From NCBI GenBank assembly GCA_900471605.1, contig UCEY01000016.1, positions 186,001 to 250,000 on the forward strand: a stretch of 64,000 nt of DNA, written 5' to 3'. Below the pieces are notes generated by a model that was not told the DNA's origin, made no database searches, and worked only from the letters and a program-made list of their open reading frames with translations. Below, piece after piece: positions 54,853 through 63,270 of this stretch. Both the position numbers and the translations under genes were made by a program. Positions within the stretch are counted from its first letter, which is position 1; each line of letters begins with the position of its first letter. The stretch comes from Hyphomicrobiales bacterium (GTDB lineage: Bacteria > Pseudomonadota > Alphaproteobacteria > Rhizobiales > Rhizobiaceae).

Positions 54853-55503
54853 TTGGCAGTGATCCGCAACAGCGCCGAACATCAGCAGAAGGTGTATGAA
54901 CGGTGGGCGCCGGTCTATGACCGGGTCTATCGTGGCTTGCTGCGCGACGGGCACCGCACGGTTGCGAAGCTCGCCGCCGAGGCGGGCCGGGACATCCTCG
55001 AGGTCGGCGTCGGCACCGGGCTTGTCTTGCCCTACTATGAGAAACACTGCCGTGTGACCGGCATCGATCTTTCCGAACACATGATAGCCAAGGCGCGCGA
55101 AAAAGTCGCCCGCCACCGGCTTGGCCATGTGGAATCGCTGCATGTGATGGATGCGCACAACCTCGACTTTGCAGGCCACTCGTTCGATGCCGTCTGCCTT
55201 CCCTTCGTCATCACCCTGATCCCGGATCCCGAACGCGCGCTCGACGAATGCGCCCGCGTGCTACGACCCGGCGGCGAGATCATCGTCGCGAGCAAACTCG
55301 GCGACGGGCGCGGCCTGCAGGGAGCGATCGAGGAAGCCGTCGCACCGCTGGTCCACCGGGTGGGTTGGAGTTCGTCCTTCCGCATCTCCCGGATCGTCGA
55401 ATGGGCCGAGCGCCGTGGAGATTTCGAGGTGGCAGGTATCCGCCGGGTTTTTCCGAATGGTTTCTTCAAGGTCATGCGGCTGAAGCACCGCCTGAGCGCC
55501 TGA
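54853..55503 (+). CDS. Class I SAM methyltransferase, PmtA-like (Rhodobacter type)
   Basis: SAM-dependent methyltransferase of 216 residues. Motif I is DILEVGVGTGLVLPYY, motif II GIDLSEHMIAKAREK, with DAVCLPFVITLIPDPERAL downstream. The N terminus VYERWAPVYDRVYRG is typical of the Rhodobacter-type phosphatidylethanolamine N-methyltransferase, which makes phosphatidylcholine. The start is TTG with GGAGGGGG upstream. It has 92 bases to dgoA and is convergent with the RpiR-type gene. Ubiquinone/menaquinone-type methyltransferase is a less likely alternative. Confidence 0.78.
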   Translation: MAVIRNSAEHQQKVYERWAPVYDRVYRGLLRDGHRTVAKLAAEAGRDILEVGVGTGLVLPYYEKHCRVTGIDLSEHMIAKAREKVARHRLGHVESLHVMDAHNLDFAGHSFDAVCLPFVITLIPDPERALDECARVLRPGGEIIVASKLGDGRGLQGAIEEAVAPLVHRVGWSSSFRISRIVEWAERRGDFEVAGIRRVFPNGFFKVMRLKHRLSA

Positions 55504-55510
55504 ACTCGGG

Positions 55511-56362
55511 TCACTTTGTCTTCAGTACCGAGACCGCAAGCTCGCTGTTATGCACATATTCGTTGGCGTCCGGCTGGCGTTGGACGAGCAGGATGAACAG
55601 CAGGTCCGTCAGCATCAGCTGCGCGTCTCGTGCGGTGATGGACGAAGACCGCACGCGCTCCTCGTCGGCGACCGTATAAAGCCGGATATCCGCCGCCTGC
55701 ATCAACGCATTGCCGTTGAGACCGGTAATCGCAATCACCGTCGCACCACGCTGCCGCGCCAGTTCGGCAATCCTCAGCGTCTCGATGCTGGTGCCGGAAT
55801 AGGAAAGGGCCAGCAGCACATCCTGGCTGTTGAGCGTCGAGACATTGGCCATCTGCACATGGCTGTCGCTGTCATGCAGCACGTTGCGGCCGAGCTTCAT
55901 CAGCTTGTAGGAAAAGTCCCGGGCGACCAGCGACGAGGCCCCGACGCCCGCCATATGGATGCGTCGCGCATCGTTGAGTGCGGTCAGCGCCCGCTCGATC
56001 TCCTGTTCGTTGTTGACCGCAAGCGTCTGCTGCATCGAGAGCATCTTGCTGCCGATCAGCTTCTGCAGGATCGTCAGGTAGCTGTCGCCGACCTCGATCG
56101 AGCCGTGGATCATGCCAGGCGGCGCATGCCATTCCTGAGCCTTCGCCTCGCTGACGGCGAGTTTGAGTTCCTGGTAACCGGCAAAACCGAGCTTCTGGCT
56201 GAACTTGACGACGCTCGACTGGCTGCGCCCCGTTTCGGCGGCAAGGGCCGCGGAGGAAAGCCGCAGCATCTGGTCCGGATTGTCGAGGATGAACTGGCCG
56301 ATCTCCCGGTCCGCCGGTGCCATATCCTCAAGCTGCGCGTTGATCTTCTTTAAGACTGACAT
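55511..56362 (-). CDS. RpiR/MurR family regulator with SIS domain
   Basis: Regulator of 283 residues: N-terminal RpiR helix-turn-helix (AAETGRSQSSVVKFSQKLGF) and a C-terminal SIS sugar-phosphate domain (HMAGVGASSLVARDFSYKL, LALSYSGTSIETLRIAELAR). The ATG follows CGAAGGAACGC; an in-frame extension upstream covers the divergent promoter region and is unlikely. It faces the murA-kinase-murQ genes. The likely ligand is MurNAc-6-phosphate or GlcNAc-6-phosphate, by analogy with E. coli MurR. Identical palindromes before murA and murQ are its probable sites. Confidence 0.9.
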   Translation of the reverse strand: MSVLKKINAQLEDMAPADREIGQFILDNPDQMLRLSSAALAAETGRSQSSVVKFSQKLGFAGYQELKLAVSEAKAQEWHAPPGMIHGSIEVGDSYLTILQKLIGSKMLSMQQTLAVNNEQEIERALTALNDARRIHMAGVGASSLVARDFSYKLMKLGRNVLHDSDSHVQMANVSTLNSQDVLLALSYSGTSIETLRIAELARQRGATVIAITGLNGNALMQAADIRLYTVADEERVRSSSITARDAQLMLTDLLFILLVQRQPDANEYVHNSELAVSVLKTK

Positions 56363-56487
56363 GCGTTCCTTCGGAAGCTTCGCGATACGGTTTGGACGAT
56401 GGCGGAGGATAGCACCGCAACGCCCGTCTGCAACACCGTTTCCATTCTCGACCCCAGGATGGATTATCGCAGATAACACCGCCCAAA

Positions 56488-56502
56488 GGAATAAAAAATT
56501 CC
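56488..56502. promoter_or_regulatory. Candidate RpiR/MurR operator upstream of murA
   Basis: GGAATAAAAAATTCC has the form GGAAT-N5-ATTCC and ends 6 bases before the -35 of the murA promoter. The same symmetric element stands before murQ. It lies in the gap divergent from the RpiR-type gene. Confidence 0.7.
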
Positions 56503-56508
56503 GAAAGA

Positions 56509-56536
56509 TTGACAGGAACGCCGGGTGGTTTAGTTT
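56509..56536 (+). promoter_or_regulatory. Predicted murA promoter
   Basis: TTGACA (56509-56514) is a perfect -35. TAGTTT (56531-56536) after 16 bases is an acceptable -10. It lies 54 bases before the ATG and just after the palindromic operator. Confidence 0.6.
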
Positions 56537-56590
56537 CGGGAAAGCGTAGAGTGATTTGAGATTCACCGCACCTCTTCGACAGGTTTCGTC

Positions 56591-57847
56591 ATGGACAGAT
56601 TACGGATCGTCGGCGGTCATCGCCTCCAGGGGGCCGTCACCATTGCCGGGGCGAAAAATGCGGCCCTTCCGCAGATCGCGGCAACGCTGCTGAGCCCCTA
56701 TCCGGTCGAGCTTACCAACCTGCCGCAGGTCAGCGACGTGGAAAACATGCTCGGCGTGGTCGAGCTGCATGGCGCCGCCGTCACCCGCAACGGCCAGTCC
56801 ACCATCGTCGATGCGAAGGCGATCGTCTCGAAGGAAACCTCCTACGACACCGTCCGCAAGATGCGCGCGACCGTGCTGGTTCTGGCGCCGTTGCTCGCCC
56901 GTTTCGGCCAGGCGCGCGTCTCGCTCCCCGGCGGCTGCGCCATCGGAGCGCGTCCGGTCGACATGCATATCAAGGCGCTCGCAGCGCTCGGAGCGGATAT
57001 CGATATCGAGAGCGGCCTGATCGTCGCTTCGGCACCGGGCGGCCTGAAGGGCGGACGCATCGTGCTTCCCTCTCCCTCGGTCGGCGCCACCGAGACGGCG
57101 ATGATGGCAGCCACCGCCGCCAAAGGCGAAACCGAGATTCTCAACGCCGCCCGCGAGCCGGAGGTCGCCGACCTCGCCGCCTGCCTGATCGCCATGGGCG
57201 CGCGCATCGAAGGCGCCGGAACCCATCGCATCCTGGTGGAAGGTGCCACGACCTGGCAGCCGGCGAAACATCACGGCATCCCCGACCGGATCGAAGCCGG
57301 AACCTATGCCGTGGCGGCCGCGATTACCGGCGGCATGCTCGAACTCACCAATGCGCGCCTGGAAAACATGGCCTCGATCGTGCAGGTGCTGGAGGCGATG
57401 GGCGTCAGCATCTGGCCGAGCGACCGCGGCCTCGTCGTTTCGCGCGAGGGGCCGCTCCGGGCGACAGACATCACCACCGAACCCTATCCGGGCTTCCCGA
57501 CCGATCTCCAGGCACAGTTCATGGCGCTTGCCGCCTGCGCGGAAGGTGCGTCGCTTATCCGGGAAACGGTCTTCGAAAGCCGCTTCATGCACGTGCCGGA
57601 ACTGATGCGTCTCGGCGCCAACGTGGCGCTGCAGGGCACCACCGCGCTGGTGCGCGGCGGCGCGCCGCTGAAAGGCGCGCAGGTGATGGCGACGGATCTG
57701 CGCGCCTCCGTGTCGTTGGTACTGGCCGGGCTCGTGTCATCGGGCGAAACGATCATCAACCGGGTCTACCATCTCGATCGCGGCTACGAGCAACTCGACC
57801 GCAAGCTTCGCCAGTGCGGCGCCGATATCGAGCGGCTCAGCGCATGA
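56591..57847 (+). CDS. murA: UDP-N-acetylglucosamine 1-carboxyvinyltransferase (MurA homologue in recycling operon)
   Basis: EPSP-synthase-fold enzyme of 418 residues. Essential residues are present: Lys and Asn in [14 protein letters not shown] near residue 22 and the catalytic Cys116 in [16 protein letters not shown]. Asp is kept in the [15 protein letters not shown] loop. It appears able to transfer enolpyruvate to UDP-GlcNAc, the first committed step of peptidoglycan synthesis. Its operon with an amino-sugar kinase and MurQ suggests a second, recycling-linked copy rather than the housekeeping gene, but I cannot see the rest of the genome. The stop overlaps the kinase start. Confidence 0.9.
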   Translation: MDRLRIVGGHRLQGAVTIAGAKNAALPQIAATLLSPYPVELTNLPQVSDVENMLGVVELHGAAVTRNGQSTIVDAKAIVSKETSYDTVRKMRATVLVLAPLLARFGQARVSLPGGCAIGARPVDMHIKALAALGADIDIESGLIVASAPGGLKGGRIVLPSPSVGATETAMMAATAAKGETEILNAAREPEVADLAACLIAMGARIEGAGTHRILVEGATTWQPAKHHGIPDRIEAGTYAVAAAITGGMLELTNARLENMASIVQVLEAMGVSIWPSDRGLVVSREGPLRATDITTEPYPGFPTDLQAQFMALAACAEGASLIRETVFESRFMHVPELMRLGANVALQGTTALVRGGAPLKGAQVMATDLRASVSLVLAGLVSSGETIINRVYHLDRGYEQLDRKLRQCGADIERLSA

Positions 57848-58728
57848 CGACCGGAACAGAGCACTTTTTCCTGGGCGTCGATGGCGGCGGGACCGGCTGC
57901 CGCGCCCGCATCGAGGACGGATCCGGCGTGGTGCTGGGACAAGGCCTCTCGGGCCCCGCCACGACACGTCTCGGTATCGAGGAGGCCTGGGCTTCGATCT
58001 CTCGCGCCTTCAACGCAGCCTTCGACGAAGCAGGCTTCGGACCCGACGAGGTAGCCCGCACCCATGTGGGCGTCGGCCTTGCCGGCACCGGACGCAAGGG
58101 GTCGGTCGAAGCGTTGATGGCGATCCCGCATCCATTCGCCAGCATCGATTTCGTTAGCGACGGCATGGGCGCCTGCCTCGGTGCCCATTCGGGCCGCGAC
58201 GGCGCGATCGTGATTGCCGGCACAGGTTCGATCGGACTTGGTTTCGCCGAAGGGCGCAGCCTGCGCGTCGGTGGCTACGGCTTCCCGATCTCCGATGAAG
58301 GCAGCGGCGCCGATCTCGGCCTGAAAGCCATCCAGTTTGCGTTGCGAGCCAATGACGGGCGGATGGAAAAGACCGCTCTTCTGATCGAAGTCATGCAGCG
58401 CTTCCAGAACGATCCCGCGGAAGCCATCGCCTGGATGGACCGCTCCTCGGCAACCGACTACGCCTCGCTCGCGCCGATGGTCATGCGCCATGCGGACCAG
58501 GGCGATTCCGCCGGCCGCCGTATCGTCCAGAGTGCCGCCGAACAGATCGACACGCTGGTGCGCACCCTGTTCGACCAGGGGGCCCCTCGCGTGACGCTGC
58601 TGGGGGGCCTGTCGAGCCCGCTTGAGGCCTGGCTGGCACCCGATGTCCGCCGCCGCCTGAAACCCGCCGACGGCGATGCCGTCTCGGGCGCGATCATCCT
58701 CGCCCGCAAGGCCCTACAAGCTTCCTGA
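57844..58728 (+). CDS. BadF/BcrAD-family N-acetylhexosamine kinase (GlcNAc/MurNAc kinase type)
   Basis: ASKHA-fold kinase of 294 residues. It begins [19 protein letters not shown], the phosphate-binding motif of GlcNAc kinases, and has [13 protein letters not shown] and [16 protein letters not shown], then [11 protein letters not shown] near the end. Kinases of this family phosphorylate GlcNAc, glucosamine or (MurK) both GlcNAc and MurNAc at the 6-OH. The ATG lies in the murA overlap. It would make the MurNAc-6-phosphate consumed by MurQ. Confidence 0.87.
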   Translation: MTTGTEHFFLGVDGGGTGCRARIEDGSGVVLGQGLSGPATTRLGIEEAWASISRAFNAAFDEAGFGPDEVARTHVGVGLAGTGRKGSVEALMAIPHPFASIDFVSDGMGACLGAHSGRDGAIVIAGTGSIGLGFAEGRSLRVGGYGFPISDEGSGADLGLKAIQFALRANDGRMEKTALLIEVMQRFQNDPAEAIAWMDRSSATDYASLAPMVMRHADQGDSAGRRIVQSAAEQIDTLVRTLFDQGAPRVTLLGGLSSPLEAWLAPDVRRRLKPADGDAVSGAIILARKALQAS

Positions 58729-58765
58729 GCCTCGATCCTGCTCCCCCGATAAATCCAGGCAACAA

Positions 58766-58780
58766 GGAATAATATATTCC
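58766..58780. promoter_or_regulatory. Candidate RpiR/MurR operator upstream of murQ
   Basis: GGAATAATATATTCC has the same GGAAT-N5-ATTCC form as the element before murA. It ends 9 bases before a -35-like TTGACT. A shared element before two units of one pathway supports a common regulator. Confidence 0.7.
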
Positions 58781-58789
58781 AATACTCGA

Positions 58790-58818
58790 TTGACTCGTGG
58801 AATGGATGATCCTAATCC
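58790..58818 (+). promoter_or_regulatory. Predicted murQ promoter
   Basis: TTGACT (58790-58795) and TAATCC (58813-58818) with 17 bases between lie 37 bases before the chosen murQ start. It would make murQ and the importer a second transcription unit. Confidence 0.55.
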
Positions 58819-58855
58819 TTTGGGAAAGGCAACGAAGGGTGAGGAGCAACCTCGT

Positions 58856-59833
58856 ATGACGCAGATCCTGCGAAGCGCTGCACCGGACCCCGATCTCGAA
58901 GGCAGGGTCATGAGCGACGAACGGCTGATATCCGAACTGGAAAGACTTGTTTCGGAAGACCGCAATCCCCGCTCCATGGATATCGACCTGCTACCGACCG
59001 TCGACGTCCTCCGCGAGATCAACGAGGAAGACAAGGGTGTCGCGACTGCGGTCGAAAAGGTCATCCCGCAGATCGCCGAAGCCGTCGATGAAGTGGTTCG
59101 CGCCTTTCAAAAGGGCGCGCGGCTGATTTATATCGGCGCCGGCACAAGCGGCCGTCTCGGCGTCCTCGACGCTTCCGAATGCCCGCCGACCTTCAGCGTT
59201 CCGGAAGGCATGGTCGTCGGCCTGATCGCCGGCGGCGACTACGCGCTACGCCATGCCGTCGAAGGTGCGGAAGACAGCCCGGAACAGGGCCGGCAGGACC
59301 TTCTGGACATCGGCCTGACCGCCGACGACGTCGTCGTTGGCATCGCCGTCAGCGGCCGCACTCCTTACGTTATCGGCGCATTGAACTACGCCAGGGAGCT
59401 TGGCGCCAGAACGGTGGCCCTCTCCTGCAATCCCGACGCCGTCATCGCCGATATCGCAGACATCGCCATTTCACCGGTCGTCGGCCCGGAAATCCTGACC
59501 GGCTCGACCCGGCTGAAATCCGGCACCGCCCAGAAACTCGTGCTCAACATGCTGACCACCGCCAGCATGATCCGCATCGGCAAGACCTATCAGAACCTGA
59601 TGGTCGACGTGCACGCCAGCAACCAGAAGCTCGTCGCCCGCGCCGCGCGCATCGTCATGCAGGCGACCGGCTGCACGGCCGAGGAGGCGCGCCGCGCGCT
59701 TGACCTCACCGGCAACGACGTCAAACTGGCGATCCTGATCGCGCTGACGGGAATGGATGTCGATGCGGCGCGCGCAGCACTCGACGATGCCGGAGGCTTC
59801 CTCCGCAAGGCAATTGATGGGAAGACAGCGTAA
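58856..59833 (+). CDS. murQ: N-acetylmuramic acid 6-phosphate etherase
   Basis: SIS-domain lyase of 325 residues that splits MurNAc-6-phosphate into GlcNAc-6-phosphate and D-lactate. Very close to E. coli Mur[23 protein letters not shown] with the catalytic Glu, [13 protein letters not shown] with the second acidic residue, [15 protein letters not shown] and [17 protein letters not shown] chose ATG at 58856 because GAGGAG precedes it; ATG at 58910 (MSDERL) would match the E. coli length better but has a weaker site. It begins the unit that continues into the importer. Confidence 0.93.
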   Translation: MTQILRSAAPDPDLEGRVMSDERLISELERLVSEDRNPRSMDIDLLPTVDVLREINEEDKGVATAVEKVIPQIAEAVDEVVRAFQKGARLIYIGAGTSGRLGVLDASECPPTFSVPEGMVVGLIAGGDYALRHAVEGAEDSPEQGRQDLLDIGLTADDVVVGIAVSGRTPYVIGALNYARELGARTVALSCNPDAVIADIADIAISPVVGPEILTGSTRLKSGTAQKLVLNMLTTASMIRIGKTYQNLMVDVHASNQKLVARAARIVMQATGCTAEEARRALDLTGNDVKLAILIALTGMDVDAARAALDDAGGFLRKAIDGKTA

Positions 59834-59911
59834 AGCTGCTGAATGAGGACCGCGGCCGTTTGAATGTGAGTGGCCGGGATGACGAAGAGATCTCAAAAGA
59901 GGGAGCATAAA

Positions 59912-61432
59912 ATGGGAAGACATCTTTCGACCAAACTGCTGTCCGGCCTCGCACTGGCCGTCGCCATCGGCGCGACGGCAATCGCCTCGCCGGCATCCGC
60001 CGCCTCGCTGAAAATGGCCTGGAAGCAGGATGCGACCGGCCTTGATCCGCACAAGCAGACCGCGTTTTCGTCGATCCGCCTGCTGGAGCTGATCTATGAG
60101 CCGCTGGTTCGCTTCGACAAGGATCTGCAGATCGTCCCGGCCGTCGCGGCCTCCTGGGAATTCACGCCCGATGCCAAGCAGCTGACCTTCAAGCTCAACC
60201 CGAATGCAAAGTTCCAGGACGGCAAGCCGGTCACCGCCGCCGACGTCAAGGCGTCCTTCGAACGCGTTCTCGACGAAAAGACCGCCGCCGCCGCGCGCGC
60301 CAACTACCTGTCGATCGCCTCGATCGAGACGCCGGACGACAAGACGGTCGTCTTCAAGCTGTCGCAGCCCGATGTGCCGCTGCTCGCCGCCATGGCAAGC
60401 ATCAACGCTGCGATTGTCCCGGCTGCCGAGATCGCCGCAGGCACGATCGGCACCAAGGCACTCGGCTCCGGCCCGTTCAAGCTCGACAAGTGGGAGCCCA
60501 ACTCCAAGGAAACGCTCTCCGCCAACAAGGACTGGGCCGGCGGCAAGGTGGCGGTCGACGGCATCGACATCAGCGTCCTGCCGGACGAGACCGCGATCCT
60601 CGCGGCGCTCCGCACCAAGCAGGTGGATTTCGCGCTGATCAACGATCCGCTCGTCGCGACGCTCGTGCCGAAAGAGCCCAGCCTGCAACTGAACCGCATG
60701 CCGGTTCTCGCCTATCACGTGCTGCAGCTCAATGCGTCGCGCAAACCGATGGACAACCTCGCCGTCCGCCAGGCGATCTCCTGCGCCGTCGACCGCCAGG
60801 ACGTGCTCGACACGGCTTCCGTCGGCGAAGGCAAGGTCACCGGCCCGCTGACCATGCCGGGCTATACCAGCGATGCCTCGACGCTGTTCTGCTACAAGAA
60901 GGATATCGCCAAGGCGAAGAAGCTGATGGCCGATGCCGGGTTCGGGAGCGGCTTCTCCGCCACCGTGATCGCCGCCAACGGCGAACCGGCAACGGCCGCC
61001 GCCGAAGCGCAGGTCCTGCAGTCGCAGCTCGCCGAGATCGGCGTCAAGCTCAACATCAAGATGATGGAGCTCAACGTCTATGTGGACACCTGGCTGAAGG
61101 GCGATTTCGACATGGCGGTGGCACTGAACGGCGGCCGCGCCGACCCCTATCCGATGTATAACCGCTACTGGACGAAGACCGGCAACCTGCAGAAGGTGGC
61201 GAACTATATCGACGACACGCTCGACAGCCTGATGCAGAAGGGCCGCGTCGAGACCGATCCGGCCAAGCGCAAGGCGATCTTCGCCGATTTCGAAAAGCAC
61301 CTCGTCGAGGTCTCGCCCTGGGTCTGGCTCTATACGTCCTACAGCTATACCGCCCAGCAGAAGAACGTTCAGGGCTTCGTGCCGACACCGGAAGGTTCGC
61401 TGTTCGGCCTGAGCAAGGTCACGTTGCAGTAA
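59912..61432 (+). CDS. ABC transporter substrate-binding protein, family 5 (dipeptide/muropeptide type)
   Basis: Periplasmic protein of 506 residues with a signal peptide (KLLSGLALAVAIGATAIASPASA, divided core; cleavage near residue 30). Family-5 features are AWKQDATGLDPHKQTAFSS, FKLNPNAKFQDGKPVTAADV and GTKALGSGPFKLDKWEPN. The ATG follows GAGGGAGC. It lies 78 bases after murQ on the same strand, so cell-wall peptides or muropeptides are the likely cargo. The four importer genes follow in dpp order. Confidence 0.92.
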   Translation: MGRHLSTKLLSGLALAVAIGATAIASPASAASLKMAWKQDATGLDPHKQTAFSSIRLLELIYEPLVRFDKDLQIVPAVAASWEFTPDAKQLTFKLNPNAKFQDGKPVTAADVKASFERVLDEKTAAAARANYLSIASIETPDDKTVVFKLSQPDVPLLAAMASINAAIVPAAEIAAGTIGTKALGSGPFKLDKWEPNSKETLSANKDWAGGKVAVDGIDISVLPDETAILAALRTKQVDFALINDPLVATLVPKEPSLQLNRMPVLAYHVLQLNASRKPMDNLAVRQAISCAVDRQDVLDTASVGEGKVTGPLTMPGYTSDASTLFCYKKDIAKAKKLMADAGFGSGFSATVIAANGEPATAAAEAQVLQSQLAEIGVKLNIKMMELNVYVDTWLKGDFDMAVALNGGRADPYPMYNRYWTKTGNLQKVANYIDDTLDSLMQKGRVETDPAKRKAIFADFEKHLVEVSPWVWLYTSYSYTAQQKNVQGFVPTPEGSLFGLSKVTLQ

Positions 61433-61468
61433 TCGCGAAAGCATGACGGATACGAGGTTGTTGCACGA

Positions 61469-62431
61469 ATGAGTTACCTGGCGCGACGGCTGTTGACGTT
61501 TCCGCTCGTGATGCTCGGGGTTTCCATCCTCGTGTTCTTCGCAATCCGCATGGTGCCGGGCGACGCGATCACCGCGATGCTCGGCACCGAGGCGGGCCTT
61601 CTGACGCCTGCCCAGAGGGCGGCGCTGGCCGCCTATTTCGGCATCGACAAGCCGATCCTGGTACAATACTGGAGCTGGCTCCTCGGCGTCCTCCAGGGCG
61701 ATCTCGGCATTTCCGTCATCCATGGCAAGCCGGCCCTCGCCATCATCCTCGAACGTTTCCCGCTGACGCTGCAGCTCGCCCTGATGTCGATGTGCGTGGC
61801 GCTTCTCGTCGGCCTGCCGGCCGGCGTGTTCGCCGCCACCCGCAACGAAAAGATGTCCGATCTTGCAGTGCGGATCTTCGCGATGATCGGCCAGTCGACC
61901 CCCAATTTCGTCGTTGGCCTGCTGATCATCTACGCGCTGTCGGCCGGTTTCGGCATCCTGCCGACCATGGGCGAGTTCACGCCGCTGTTCACCGACCCCT
62001 TGCGCAATCTCGGCCAGATGATCCTGCCGGCGATCACGCTTGGTTTTGCCTTCGCCGCCTCGGTCACCCGCATCTCGCGCTCCGCAATGCTCGATGTGCT
62101 TTCCGACGACTATGTCCGCACCGCCCGTTCGAAGGGCGTGCCGAAACGCAGCGTTATCTGGCGCCATGCCCTGCCGAACGCGCTGATCCCGGTCGTGACG
62201 CTCAGCGGCGTCGAATTCGGTTACCTGCTCGGCGGCGCCGTGCTGGTCGAGCAGATCTACGCCCTGCCCGGCCTAGGCCGTCTCGTCCTCGAAGCGATCC
62301 TGCAGCGTGATTACGCCCTGGTGCAGGGCTGCGTCCTCTTCATTGCCTTCAACTTCCTGGTGGTCAACCTGCTCGTCGATCTCCTCTATGTGACGCTCGA
62401 TCCCCGCATCCGGCTCGGAGAGGGCAACTGA
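61469..62431 (+). CDS. Dipeptide-type ABC transporter permease (DppB)
   Basis: Inner-membrane permease of 320 residues. N-terminal YLARRLLTFPLVMLGVSILV, the FFAIRMVPGD motif and SRSAMLDVLSDDYVRTARSK loop, ending YVTLDPRIRLGEGN, are all DppB features. Its stop shares one base with the next start. Confidence 0.94.
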   Translation: MSYLARRLLTFPLVMLGVSILVFFAIRMVPGDAITAMLGTEAGLLTPAQRAALAAYFGIDKPILVQYWSWLLGVLQGDLGISVIHGKPALAIILERFPLTLQLALMSMCVALLVGLPAGVFAATRNEKMSDLAVRIFAMIGQSTPNFVVGLLIIYALSAGFGILPTMGEFTPLFTDPLRNLGQMILPAITLGFAFAASVTRISRSAMLDVLSDDYVRTARSKGVPKRSVIWRHALPNALIPVVTLSGVEFGYLLGGAVLVEQIYALPGLGRLVLEAILQRDYALVQGCVLFIAFNFLVVNLLVDLLYVTLDPRIRLGEGN

Positions 62432-63270
62432 TGTCGATGCTGCGTGCAATTTTCAGCCATCCCAGCGGCAGGATCGGCGGGACCATCGTCCTGCTCTACA
62501 TCGTCGTGGCGCTGCTCGGCATGTCCGGCATCACCCCGCACAATCCTCTGCAGCAGTTCCGCATCGACCGCCTGCATGCGCCGAGCGCCCTATACTGGAT
62601 GGGCACCGACCTGTTCGGACGCGATGTCGCGAGCCGCCTGATGAATGGCATCGGCCAGTCCTTCCTCGTCGCCTTCTGCTCGGTGGCGATCGCCACCTTT
62701 GCCGGAACCGTGCTCGGCCTCACGGCCGCCTGGTTCGGCAAGGCCTGGGACGGGCTCGTGATGCGCATCATGGACGTGCTGCTCGCCTTCCCGGCCATCC
62801 TGCTCGCCCTGCTGATCATTGCCGTTGTCGGCCCCGGGACCTGGACCAGCGTCGCGGCGATCGCCATCGTCTACACGCCGATCTTCACCCGCGTGGTGCG
62901 GGGCCCGGCTCTCTCCATCAAGGCCCGCGAATTCGTGGACGCCGCACGGACCTTCGGCTCCAGCCGGCGCTATATCCTGACCCGGCACCTGCTCCTCAAC
63001 CTCGTCGCGCCGCTGACCGTCCAGGTGACGCTGGCGCTGGCATGGTCGCTGCTGACCGAGGCCGGTTTGAGCTTCCTCGGCCTCGGCACCCAGCCGCCGG
63101 CCTCCTCGCTCGGTCTGATGCTCGCCGACAGCCGCAACCTGATGGAAAACGCGCCCTGGATGCTGATCTTCCCGGCGGTCGCCATCATGATCAGCATCCT
63201 CGGCTTCAACCTGCTCGGCGACGCCCTTCGCGATATCCTCGACCCCAAGACGCGGAGGTCCGCGCCATGA
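62431..63270 (+). CDS. Dipeptide-type ABC transporter permease (DppC)
   Basis: Inner-membrane permease of 279 residues with the DppC element YWMGTDLFGRDVASRLMNG near residue 55, the loop IKAREFVDAARTFGSSRRYI and SFLGLGTQPPASSLGLML. It overlaps the DppB stop by one base and the ATPase start by four. The pair forms the transport channel. Confidence 0.94.
   Translation: MSMLRAIFSHPSGRIGGTIVLLYIVVALLGMSGITPHNPLQQFRIDRLHAPSALYWMGTDLFGRDVASRLMNGIGQSFLVAFCSVAIATFAGTVLGLTAAWFGKAWDGLVMRIMDVLLAFPAILLALLIIAVVGPGTWTSVAAIAIVYTPIFTRVVRGPALSIKAREFVDAARTFGSSRRYILTRHLLLNLVAPLTVQVTLALAWSLLTEAGLSFLGLGTQPPASSLGLMLADSRNLMENAPWMLIFPAVAIMISILGFNLLGDALRDILDPKTRRSAP

Noticed and set aside
59471..62167. Very long open frame on the minus strand opposite murQ, the binding protein and DppB-like permease
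   Set aside because: The plus-strand genes have clear families and overlaps. The minus frame has low-complexity Asp/Gly/Arg-rich composition typical of high-GC shadow frames.
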